Shown: piece after piece, positions 1 to 6,155 of the stretch
Layout of the letters: each line of letters begins with the position of its first letter
Numbering within the stretch: the first letter of the stretch is position 1
Origin: an uncultured Pseudomonadota bacterium
GTDB lineage: Bacteria > Pseudomonadota > Gammaproteobacteria > Methylococcales > Methylomonadaceae
Direction: 5' to 3'
Length of the DNA: 21,698 bases
Assembly (NCBI GenBank): GCA_903902945.1
Contig: CAIUWU010000015.1
Coordinates: 1 to 21,698 of the forward strand
The notes under the pieces: model-generated
The model's input: only the letters and a program-made list of their open reading frames with translations
What the model was told of the DNA's origin: nothing
The model's database searches: none
Made by a program: the position numbers and the translations under genes

Positions 1-2
1 CC

Positions 3-2492
3 GCATACGTCAATACAATCCCTGTCGATAAACAGCCTAAATTCCCCGGTAATACCGATCTAGAGCGAACTGTTCGATCTTATGTGCGCTGGAATGCCAT
101 GATGATGGTATTGCGCGCCAACAAATACACCAACGTCGGTGGTCATATTGCCAGTTTTGCTTCGGCAGTGACCTTGTACGATGTCGGGCAAAATCACTTC
201 TGGAATGCGCCTTCCGATAAACACGGCGGCGATCTAATTTTTTCACAAGGCCACGCAGCACCAGGCACCTATGCGCATGCATTTTTGCTGGGTCGCCTGA
301 GCGAAGCGCAAATGGACGGTTTCCGTCAGGAAGTGGGCGGTAATGGTCTGTCTTCCTATCCGCATCCGTGGTTGATGCCGGATTTCTGGCAGTTCCCGAC
401 TGTTTCGATGGGGCTGGGTCCGATCATGGCCATTTATCAGGCCCGTTTTATGCGCTATATGCAGGACCGTGGTTTTGCCAATACCGATGGCCGTAAAGTC
501 TGGGCATTTTTGGGTGATGGTGAAACCGATGAGCCGGAAACGCTGGGTGCGATTGGCATGGCCGGTCGCGAGAAACTGGATAACCTGATTTTTGTGGTTA
601 ACTGTAATCTGCAGCGTCTGGATGGCCCGGTGCGAGGTAACGGCAAGATCATTCAGGAGCTGGAAAGCAACTTCCGCGGTGCTAACTGGAATGTGATTAA
701 AGTGATCTGGGGGCGTCGCTGGGATGCCCTGCTCGCTCGTGATAAGCAAGGTTTGATTGTCAAGCGCATGATGGAATGCGTCGATGGCGATTATCAGACC
801 TTCAAATCCAAAGATGGTGCTTATGTTCGCGAACATTTTTTCAATACACCAGAATTGCAGGAACTGGTTAGAGACTATACCGACCGTGATATCTGGGAAC
901 TGAATCGTGGTGGTCATGATCCTATCAAGGTATTCGCAGCCTTTAATGCTGCAGTTAACCATACAGGTCAGCCAACGGTTGTATTGGCTAAAACCATTAA
1001 GGGCTATGGCATGGGCGACTCCGGTCAGGCGCAGAATACCAGTCACCAGCAGAAAAAAATGAGCATGGAATCGATCAAGGTTATTCGTGATCGTTACCAG
1101 TTGCCGGTCAGCGATGAAGAGCTGGTCAATCTACCTTATATCCGTTTTGCCGAAGATTCCGAAGCACTCAAATATATGCGTCAGCGCCGGGTCGATCTGG
1201 GCGGCTATTTGCCATCGCGTCGGCCCAAAGCTTATCCGCTGGAAATTCCACCGCTGACCGTCTTCAAAGCGATGCTGGAAGGCACCGGTGAGGGCCATGA
1301 AATTTCGACCACCATGGCTTTTGTGCGGATTCTCAACATCCTGGTCAAAGACAAGCAGATTGGTAAGCGGGTGGTGCCTATCGTGCCGGATGAATCGCGT
1401 ACTTTCGGTATGGAAGGTATGTTCAGACAGCTAGGTATCTGGTCACAGGTCGGTCAGTTATATACCCCGCAAGATGCTGAACAGCTGATGTTCTATAAAG
1501 AAGACAAGCACGGTCAGGTATTGCAAGAGGGTATTAACGAAGCCGGTGGTCTGTGCGACTGGATCGCTGCAGGTACTTCGTATTCGACCCACGGGGTGCC
1601 GATGATTCCGTTTTTTATTTATTACTCGATGTTCGGCTTTCAGCGGGTCGGCGATCTGATCTGGGCGGCAGCCGATCAGCGTACCCGGGGTTTCCTGTTG
1701 GGGGGAACTGCAGGGCGTACCACGCTGAACGGCGAAGGTTTGCAGCATGAAGATGGTCACAGCCATTTGATGTCAGCGACTGTGCCTAACTGTTATTCCT
1801 ACGATCCGACTTTTGCCTATGAACTGGCAGTGATCATTCATGACGGTCTGCGTCGGATGTATGTCGAACAGGAAGATATTTTCTATTACATCACCCTGAT
1901 GAATGAAAATTATGAGCAGCCTGCGATGCCGGAAGGTGCGCATGATGACATTCTGAAAGGGATGTATCTGTTCAAAAAAGGCGCCAGCAGCAAGAAACCG
2001 CGGGTGCAGCTATTAGGTTCGGGCACTATCTTTATTGAGGTGATCGAGGCAGCCAAACTGTTGCGTGATGACTGGGGGGTTGAAGCCGATTTGTGGAGTT
2101 GTCCAAGCTTTACCGAACTGGGTCGTGACGGACAAAGCTGTGAGCGCTGGAATCGTCTGCATCCAACCGAAAAGGCCCGTGTGCCGTTTGTGGAACAATG
2201 TCTGGGCAATACTTCAGGTCCGGTGATTGCCGCTTCTGACTATATGCGGGTATTTGCCGAGCAGATTCGTCCTTATATCAATCGCTCTTATACCGTGCTC
2301 GGTACCGATGGTTTTGGACGTTCCGATACCCGTGCCAAATTGCGCAGCTTCTTTGAAGTCGATCGTTACCATATCGCTGTGGCTGCGCTGCATAGCTTGG
2401 TGAAAACCGGTGAATTCGATGCCGCAAAAGTTGAGGTGGCAATTGCAAAATACAACATTAACCCTGAAGCAACCGCGCCTTGGTTGATTTAA
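3..2492 (+). CDS. aceE: Pyruvate dehydrogenase E1 component, homodimeric type (5' end truncated by window)
   Basis: AceE is the thiamine diphosphate (ThDP) dependent E1 subunit of the pyruvate dehydrogenase complex. It decarboxylates pyruvate and passes the acetyl group to the lipoyl arm of AceF. The frame is open from the first full codon (base 3) and already matches family sequence there (AYVNTIPVDKQPKFPGN), so the gene begins upstream. About 829 residues are visible against roughly 887 in E. coli AceE, so some 50-60 N-terminal residues are missing. Visible landmarks are the ThDP/Mg motif beginning GDGETDEPE and ending NCNLQRLDGPV, the downstream segment DESRTFGMEGMF, the EGLQHEDGHSH segment, and GTDGFGRSDTR near the C terminus. 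The GTG at 84 lies inside conserved sequence and is not the start. The stop is 13 bp before aceF. Identity is very secure. Confidence 0.97.
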   Translation, partial: AYVNTIPVDKQPKFPGNTDLERTVRSYVRWNAMMMVLRANKYTNVGGHIASFASAVTLYDVGQNHFWNAPSDKHGGDLIFSQGHAAPGTYAHAFLLGRLSEAQMDGFRQEVGGNGLSSYPHPWLMPDFWQFPTVSMGLGPIMAIYQARFMRYMQDRGFANTDGRKVWAFLGDGETDEPETLGAIGMAGREKLDNLIFVVNCNLQRLDGPVRGNGKIIQELESNFRGANWNVIKVIWGRRWDALLARDKQGLIVKRMMECVDGDYQTFKSKDGAYVREHFFNTPELQELVRDYTDRDIWELNRGGHDPIKVFAAFNAAVNHTGQPTVVLAKTIKGYGMGDSGQAQNTSHQQKKMSMESIKVIRDRYQLPVSDEELVNLPYIRFAEDSEALKYMRQRRVDLGGYLPSRRPKAYPLEIPPLTVFKAMLEGTGEGHEISTTMAFVRILNILVKDKQIGKRVVPIVPDESRTFGMEGMFRQLGIWSQVGQLYTPQDAEQLMFYKEDKHGQVLQEGINEAGGLCDWIAAGTSYSTHGVPMIPFFIYYSMFGFQRVGDLIWAAADQRTRGFLLGGTAGRTTLNGEGLQHEDGHSHLMSATVPNCYSYDPTFAYELAVIIHDGLRRMYVEQEDIFYYITLMNENYEQPAMPEGAHDDILKGMYLFKKGASSKKPRVQLLGSGTIFIEVIEAAKLLRDDWGVEADLWSCPSFTELGRDGQSCERWNRLHPTEKARVPFVEQCLGNTSGPVIAASDYMRVFAEQIRPYINRSYTVLGTDGFGRSDTRAKLRSFFEVDRYHIAVAALHSLVKTGEFDAAKVEVAIAKYNINPEATAPWLI

Positions 2493-2505
2493 CGGAAACG
2501 ACGAA

Positions 2506-3819
2506 ATGAGTTCTGTAATTGAAATTAAAGTTCCTGATTTGGGGAATGTGGCTGAAATCGACATTATCGATATTCCGGTCAGTGTCGGAGACGATGTGCT
2601 TGTCGAGCAGACGCTGGCGGTGATGGAGACCGATAAAGCAACCATGGATTTACCTTCGACCGCTGCAGGCAAGATTCAGCAACTGCATATTAAAGTTGGC
2701 GATAAAGTCACCGAAGGTACATTGATTGCAACCCTGGAAGTCGGCGATGTGGCTGTGGCTCCCGCGCCTGCGGCCGCCAAACCGGAAGCGCCGGCGCCAG
2801 TTGTAGAGTCGGCGGCCCCGGTTGCGGCCGAAGCACCCAAAGTCGAGGCGGTTAAACTGCCGGCGGCTCCCGCACCGCTGGCGTTGAGCATCGAAAGCGC
2901 TGGTGACGGCTTTAAAGCCCATGCGACCCCTAGTGTGCGCTTGTTTGCCCGAGAGCTGGGAGTTGAATTAAGCAAAATCACTCAGGGCACCGGTCGCAAA
3001 GGCCGCATTCTTAAAGAAGACGTCAAAAATTTCGTCAAGCAGGTAATGGCCTCCGCTACCAGTGGTTCTGCCGCTGCAGGCGCCGGTATTCCAGCGATTC
3101 CTGCTGTTGACTTTACCCAGTTTGGTGAAGTCGAGGAAAAACAACTCAGCAAAATCAAACGTCTGACTGGTCAGAATTTGACTAGAGTCTGGCTGAATTT
3201 GCCGTTAGTGACTTATCACGATGAAGTCGATATTGGTGAAATGGAGGCGTTCCGCAAATCGGTCAATGCCGGATTAGCCAAAGATGCGGTCAAGCTGACC
3301 GGATTGGTGTTCATCATGAAGGCACTGGTTGCCGCCATGAAGCAATACCCTGCTTTTAACAGTTCCTTGTCTGCCGACGGCGAAAAGCTGATTTACAAAA
3401 AGTATTTCCATATCGGCATTGCAGTCGATACCCCTAATGGCTTGGTGGTGCCGGTGATTCGCAACGTCGATCAGAAAAGTATCTTCGACCTGACTCAGGA
3501 ACTGGCAGAAAAAAGCCAGCTGGCCCGGCAAGGCAAGCTGATGCCGGCCGATATGCAAGGCGGATGTATGACGATTTCCAGTCTGGGCGGTATTGGTGGC
3601 ACAGCGTTTACGCCTATCGTCAATGCGCCTGAGGTGGCCATTCTCGGTGTGACCCGTTCAAGAATGCAGCCGGTCTGGAATGGTTCCAGCTTTGAGCCTA
3701 AATTAATGCTGCCACTCGATATTACCTATGATCATCGGGTCATTGACGGTGCTGAGGGGGCGCGCTTTATGGAAGCGCTGAAAAGTTATCTGGGCGACAT
3801 TCGTCGTCTGCTGCTGTAG
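2506..3819 (+). CDS. aceF: Dihydrolipoamide acetyltransferase (PDH E2), single lipoyl domain
   Basis: This is the E2 core of the pyruvate dehydrogenase complex, which transfers the acetyl group from lipoamide to CoA. Domains in the 437 residues, in order: one lipoyl domain (about 3-80) with the lipoylated lysine at K44 in ETDKATMD; an Ala/Pro-rich swinging linker (about 82-127); a peripheral-subunit-binding domain (about 138-176, starting ATPSVRLFARELG); a second short linker; and the acetyltransferase domain (about 206-437). The catalytic HxxxDG motif is at H410-G415 (DHRVIDG). E. coli AceF has three tandem lipoyl domains, so this is a short, one-lipoyl form, which is also common in bacteria. 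The ATG at 2506 follows aceE by 13 bp with only a weak purine-rich ribosome site. It is presumably co-transcribed with aceE and lpdA. Confidence 0.96.
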   Translation: MSSVIEIKVPDLGNVAEIDIIDIPVSVGDDVLVEQTLAVMETDKATMDLPSTAAGKIQQLHIKVGDKVTEGTLIATLEVGDVAVAPAPAAAKPEAPAPVVESAAPVAAEAPKVEAVKLPAAPAPLALSIESAGDGFKAHATPSVRLFARELGVELSKITQGTGRKGRILKEDVKNFVKQVMASATSGSAAAGAGIPAIPAVDFTQFGEVEEKQLSKIKRLTGQNLTRVWLNLPLVTYHDEVDIGEMEAFRKSVNAGLAKDAVKLTGLVFIMKALVAAMKQYPAFNSSLSADGEKLIYKKYFHIGIAVDTPNGLVVPVIRNVDQKSIFDLTQELAEKSQLARQGKLMPADMQGGCMTISSLGGIGGTAFTPIVNAPEVAILGVTRSRMQPVWNGSSFEPKLMLPLDITYDHRVIDGAEGARFMEALKSYLGDIRRLLL

Positions 3820-3829
3820 GAGAAAAATC

Positions 3830-5248
3830 GTGGGAAGCAATGCTCCGATTCATGCTGAAGTCTTGGTTTTAGGGGGTGGTCCCGGTGGTTATACTGCCGC
3901 CTTTCGTGCCGCGGACTTGGGTAAAAAAGTGGTTCTGGTCGAGCGCTATCCGGTTTTGGGTGGTGTGTGTCTGAATGTGGGTTGTATTCCTTCCAAAGCG
4001 TTGCTGCATGTGGCCCAGGTGCTGCATGAGGCGGAGGCTTTCGCTGAGCATGGCGTCACCTTCGCCAAGCCTGAGATCGATCTGGATAAGGTCAGAAGCT
4101 GGAAAGAAAGTGTGACCCAAACGCTGAATTCCGGGTTGGCGCGTTTGGCCAAACAGCGCAATGTCACGGTTGTGAATGGTTATGGCAAGTTCGTGACAGC
4201 CAACAGTTTGCAGGTGGAAAACCAACAGGCCTCTCAAACGGTAACATTTGATAATGCGATTATTGCGGCGGGCTCTCATCCTACAAAAATTCCGCTGTTT
4301 CCCAATGATGATCCGCGCTTGTGGAATTCAACCGATGCGCTGGCATTGAGCTCGATTCCTGAGAAACTGCTGATTGTGGGCGGCGGTATCATTGGTTTGG
4401 AAATGGCAACTGTATATCATGCGCTGGGTTCAAAAATCAGTGTGGTTGAGCTGATGGATCAGATTATTCCGGGTTGTGATAAAGATCTGGTAACGCCTTT
4501 GCAGCGTCGCATCAAAAAGCAGTATGACAATCTATGGCTGCAAACCAAGGTCACCTCGATTGAGTCATTACCTGAAGGATTGAAAGTCAGTTTTGAAGGT
4601 AAAAATGCCCCTGAATCTGAATTGTTCGATGCCGTATTGGTCGCGGTTGGTCGCAGACCGAATGGTAAATTGATCGATGCTGATAAAGCCGGCGTAGCCG
4701 TTGATGAGGCCGGATTTATTGCCGTCGATAAACAGCAGCGCACCAATGTACCCAATATTTTTGCTATTGGTGATATTGTCGGCAATCCGATGCTGGCGCA
4801 CAAAGCCAGTTATGAAGGCAAAATTGCCGCTGAAGTCATCAGTGGCCATAAAGCCGGGTTCGATGCTCTGACCATTCCGTCGGTAGCCTATACCGATCCT
4901 GAGGTGGCGTGGATGGGCTTGTCGGAAACACAAGCGCAGGCGCAAGGCGTTGATTATGAAAAAGCCGTGTTCCCTTGGGCCGCTAGTGGTCGTTCTTTGG
5001 CGCTGGGCCGTAATGAAGGTCTGACCAAAATCATTACCGATAAAAGCAGTGGCCGTTTGTTGGGTGCCGGTTTTGTTGGTCCCGGTGCTGGCGAGCTAAT
5101 TGCTGAAGCAGTATTGGCACTGGAGATGGGGGCTGATGCAACCGATATCAGTCTGACTATTCATGCGCATCCTACGCTTTCGGAAAGTTTTGCTTTTGCA
5201 GCAGAAATGATCGAAGGTACTATCACCGATCTTTATATCAAGAAATAA
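3830..5248 (+). CDS. lpdA: Dihydrolipoamide dehydrogenase (PDH E3)
   Basis: This flavoprotein reoxidises dihydrolipoamide on AceF and reduces NAD+. The 472 residues are the usual length for the family. Visible parts are the FAD-binding glycine motif GGGPGGYTAAF (about 15-25); the redox-active disulfide C47/C52 in GGVCLNVGCIPSK; the NAD-binding motif IVGGGIIGLEMA; a second FAD segment ending FAIGDIVGNPMLAHKA; and the C-terminal catalytic dyad H447/E452 in HPTLSE. There is no N-terminal lipoyl domain, unlike some bacterial E3s. The start is a GTG, supported by AGGAG at 3818-3822 (7 bp away). That AGGAG overlaps the aceF stop codon, which suggests coupled translation. A strong terminator follows. 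In other bacteria E3 is shared with the 2-oxoglutarate dehydrogenase and glycine cleavage complexes. That may also hold here but cannot be seen. Confidence 0.96.
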   Translation: MGSNAPIHAEVLVLGGGPGGYTAAFRAADLGKKVVLVERYPVLGGVCLNVGCIPSKALLHVAQVLHEAEAFAEHGVTFAKPEIDLDKVRSWKESVTQTLNSGLARLAKQRNVTVVNGYGKFVTANSLQVENQQASQTVTFDNAIIAAGSHPTKIPLFPNDDPRLWNSTDALALSSIPEKLLIVGGGIIGLEMATVYHALGSKISVVELMDQIIPGCDKDLVTPLQRRIKKQYDNLWLQTKVTSIESLPEGLKVSFEGKNAPESELFDAVLVAVGRRPNGKLIDADKAGVAVDEAGFIAVDKQQRTNVPNIFAIGDIVGNPMLAHKASYEGKIAAEVISGHKAGFDALTIPSVAYTDPEVAWMGLSETQAQAQGVDYEKAVFPWAASGRSLALGRNEGLTKIITDKSSGRLLGAGFVGPGAGELIAEAVLALEMGADATDISLTIHAHPTLSESFAFAAEMIEGTITDLYIKK

Positions 5249-5257
5249 GTCAGATAT

Positions 5258-5292
5258 ACGCGGCTTGCCTGGCGGTGAGCCGCGTTGGTTTT
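5258..5292 (+). terminator. Rho-independent terminator of the PDH operon
   Basis: A hairpin starts 10 bp after the lpdA stop. Bases 5258-5269 pair with 5274-5285 (12 pairs, including the perfect ACGCGGCT/AGCCGCGT arms and two G-T wobbles) around the tetraloop TGGC, followed by a T-rich tail with TTTT at 5289-5292. This is a good intrinsic terminator in the + direction. On the - strand the two wobbles become mismatches and the tail is not T-rich, so it is weaker for the convergent globin gene. Confidence 0.8.
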
Positions 5293-5306
5293 GGCCTGAT
5301 CAGGCC
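5293..5306. repeat. Perfect 14-bp palindrome over the globin gene stop codon
   Basis: GGCCTGATCAGGCC is a perfect palindrome that contains the stop codon (5300-5302) of the - strand globin gene. It lies directly after the + strand terminator. It may help end or stabilise the convergent transcript, but no T tract follows on the - strand, so calling it a terminator is inference. Confidence 0.5.
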
Positions 5307-5794
5307 GCTTTCATGTATGTTCTTCCTCTGGCAAGAAAACCATCGCGTGCTTGCTCTGCCAGTCTGATTAATTGCGTCTGAAGTTCGTTTGCCACATTCA
5401 GTTGTTTCAGTGTGTTCTGCAGGTGTTCCAGAAAAACATCGTAATGTGAATCATCCGGTAACAGTTTCATTAAGAATGAGTGGTTCTCGCATAACAAGGT
5501 AATCGGTCTTATTTCTTGTCCGCCGACGATGTCCAGTAAAAAACCGAAGTCATTGCCGGTTACCAAGCTAGGCTTATGGTTGCTGCGCGCAAACGAGTCC
5601 TGAAAATACTGGTTTAAAAGTGCCAGCACTTGATCGTCAGATAAAGCTTGATTGGAGATGATGGCATGGATGTAACTTTTAAGTGCAGCGGTCTGCTGTA
5701 GGAGCGGGTTGTTATTAAAAAAACGATTCACCCGGTAATCATCCAGCATTTTTGCGTAACAGCCATCCACAATGGAGTTAATAAGTGTGTTCAT
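5300..5794 (-). CDS. Truncated-haemoglobin-like protein with an internal insertion
   Basis: The 164-residue protein looks like a group 1 (N type) truncated haemoglobin, a small haem protein that binds O2 or NO. Visible family marks are VDGCYAKMLDDYRVNRFF at the N terminus, with Y13 as the likely Tyr B10 and the FF pair as CD1; H105 in CENHSFL as the likely proximal His F8; and the C-terminal pattern HYDVFLEHLQNTLKQLNV followed by a charged final helix. Ordinary members have about 115-140 residues. Here roughly 44 residues (about 47-90) appear to be inserted between the E helix and the GG that precedes the F helix. No signal peptide or membrane segment is seen, so it is probably cytoplasmic. 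The ATG at 5794 has AGGAAA 6 bp upstream. It converges on lpdA and diverges from mraZ. The family assignment comes from motif reading, and the exact ligand role is unknown. Confidence 0.75.
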   Translation of the reverse strand: MNTLINSIVDGCYAKMLDDYRVNRFFNNNPLLQQTAALKSYIHAIISNQALSDDQVLALLNQYFQDSFARSNHKPSLVTGNDFGFLLDIVGGQEIRPITLLCENHSFLMKLLPDDSHYDVFLEHLQNTLKQLNVANELQTQLIRLAEQARDGFLARGRTYMKAA

Positions 5795-5899
5795 CTGTGT
5801 TTTCCTGGTCGGTTCAAATGGGCGTTAGTTTTCCAGCGCTTGCTTGGATGTCAAATTGGCGGGATTGAAAAGACGTCTCCAGACAGACTTTTGAGCGGA

Positions 5900-5927
5900 A
5901 ATTTACTTTTGCAATTAGTTGTTCCAA
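5900..5927 (-). promoter_or_regulatory. Candidate promoter for the globin gene
   Basis: On the - strand, TTGGAA (5927-5922) and TAAATT (5905-5900) are separated by 16 bp. Each matches the sigma70 consensus at four of six positions. Transcription would start near 5893, about 100 bp before the ATG. This is weak evidence, offered because no better pair is seen upstream of the gene. Confidence 0.25.
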
Positions 5928-5946
5928 ATTGATATTTAACATCAAT
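5928..5946. promoter_or_regulatory. ATTGAT-N7-ATCAAT inverted repeat
   Basis: Six-base perfect arms flank a 7-bp spacer just upstream of the candidate globin -35 box, centred about 44 bp before the inferred start. The half-sites TTGAT/ATCAA equal those of FNR/Anr family sites, but the family spacing is 4 bp and here it is 7, so an FNR site is not supported. It could be an operator for another regulator or a chance dyad. Confidence 0.3.
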
Positions 5947-5947
5947 A

Positions 5948-5964
5948 AAAACCATTAAGGTTTT
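5948..5964. repeat. AAAACC-N5-GGTTTT inverted repeat
   Basis: Perfect 6-bp arms around ATTAA. The dyad extends loosely to ATC (5941-5943) and GAT (5965-5967) with a bulge. It lies between the globin control region and the T tracts. It might be an operator. It is too AT-rich and too far from a T tail to be a convincing terminator. Confidence 0.3.
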
Positions 5965-5981
5965 GATAAGAATAGACTTTA

Positions 5982-6008
5982 TTTTTTTATATTTTTTTGG
6001 GTTTTTTT
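5982..6008. promoter_or_regulatory. Three T7 tracts in exact 10-bp phase (predicted curved DNA)
   Basis: Runs of exactly seven T begin at 5982, 5992 and 6002, each 10 bp after the last, separated by ATA and GGG. A/T tracts repeated near the helical pitch are a known cause of intrinsic DNA curvature. The block lies about 60-85 bp upstream of the mra -35 box, where curvature or nucleoid-protein binding (H-NS, IHF or Fis type) could affect transcription. The effect is inferred; the phasing is seen directly. Confidence 0.6.
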
Positions 6009-6011
6009 AGG

Positions 6012-6034
6012 ATGACTAGATAAGCGTAAGTCAT
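6012..6034. repeat. ATGACT-N11-AGTCAT inverted repeat
   Basis: Perfect 6-bp arms at 6012-6017 and 6029-6034 lie between the T tracts and the mra promoter, centred about 80 bp before the inferred start. This could be an activator or repressor site. A dyad this short can arise by chance in a region of this length. Confidence 0.25.
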
Positions 6035-6067
6035 TGTAGAAAAAGAAAGAAGTTAGGCTAATCCCTC

Positions 6068-6096
6068 TTGACTCGGGTGGATTTGAAATCTATAGT
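6068..6096 (+). promoter_or_regulatory. Sigma70-type promoter of the dcw cluster (Pmra)
   Basis: TTGACT (6068-6073) and TATAGT (6091-6096) are separated by exactly 17 bp. Each box matches the consensus at five of six positions, the best pair in the intergenic region. Transcription should start near 6102-6104, giving a leader of about 53 nt to mraZ. The -10 box overlaps the first AGTGG repeat of the putative MraZ operator. The promoter probably drives the mra/fts/mur genes that follow, since no gap of more than 24 bp occurs downstream. Confidence 0.75.
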
Positions 6097-6132
6097 GGCG
6101 CAAAAGTGGGGCAAAGTGGTTAAAAAGGGAAA
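6092..6132 (+). promoter_or_regulatory. Putative MraZ operator: tandem AGTGG direct repeats
   Basis: AGTGG occurs at 6094, 6105 and 6115, and a degenerate AAGGG follows at 6125, so the step is 11, 10 and 10 bp. The two best units are AAAGTGGGGC and AAAGTGGTTA. MraZ proteins studied in other bacteria bind short direct repeats with a TGGG or AAAGTG core at about 10-bp spacing upstream of their own gene and repress it. The repeats here start in the -10 box and run through the transcription start, which fits repression by blocking polymerase. A further GGGTGG (6075-6080) lies in the promoter spacer. Confidence 0.72.
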
Positions 6133-6142
6133 AAAATCGGTA

Positions 6143-6150
6143 TAAGAGGT
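6143..6150 (+). promoter_or_regulatory. Ribosome binding site that fixes the mraZ TTG start
   Basis: TAAGAGGT resembles the anti-Shine-Dalgarno complement TAAGGAGGT and ends 5 bp before the TTG at 6156. Together with the conserved MFRG protein start it supports a TTG initiation codon. Confidence 0.65.
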
Positions 6151-6155
6151 TAGTT

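Larger units (their letters stand above)
5795..6155. other. Divergent intergenic control region between the globin gene and mraZ
   Basis: This 361-bp stretch is the only sizeable non-coding block in the window. It is AT-rich in the middle and contains no convincing ORF or RNA gene. From left to right it holds the globin ribosome site (AGGAAA on the - strand, 5801-5806), a possible globin promoter, a TTGAT/ATCAA dyad, an AAAACC/GGTTTT dyad, three phased T7 tracts, an ATGACT/AGTCAT dyad, the mra promoter, the MraZ-type repeats and the mraZ ribosome site. Each is listed separately. Confidence 0.85.

Noticed and set aside
243..1046. 267-residue open frame on the - strand inside aceE
   Set aside because: It lies wholly opposite strongly conserved aceE codons, has no recognisable motif or ribosome site, and looks like a reverse-frame shadow.
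84..2492. GTG at 84 as the aceE start
   Set aside because: The frame is open upstream to the window edge and that part already matches AceE, so the gene is cut by the window and does not start here.
5929..5945. FNR/Anr box
   Set aside because: The half-sites fit but the spacer is 7 bp where the family uses 4; kept only as an undefined dyad.
5963..5993. Second + strand promoter (TTGATA and TATATT)
   Set aside because: The boxes are 19 bp apart and the -10 lies inside the T tracts, so the match is probably due to AT-richness.
6094..6129. Tandem AGTGG repeats as a CRISPR or satellite array
   Set aside because: The units are only 5-10 bp, with no spacers and no cas genes; the position at the mraZ promoter fits an operator.
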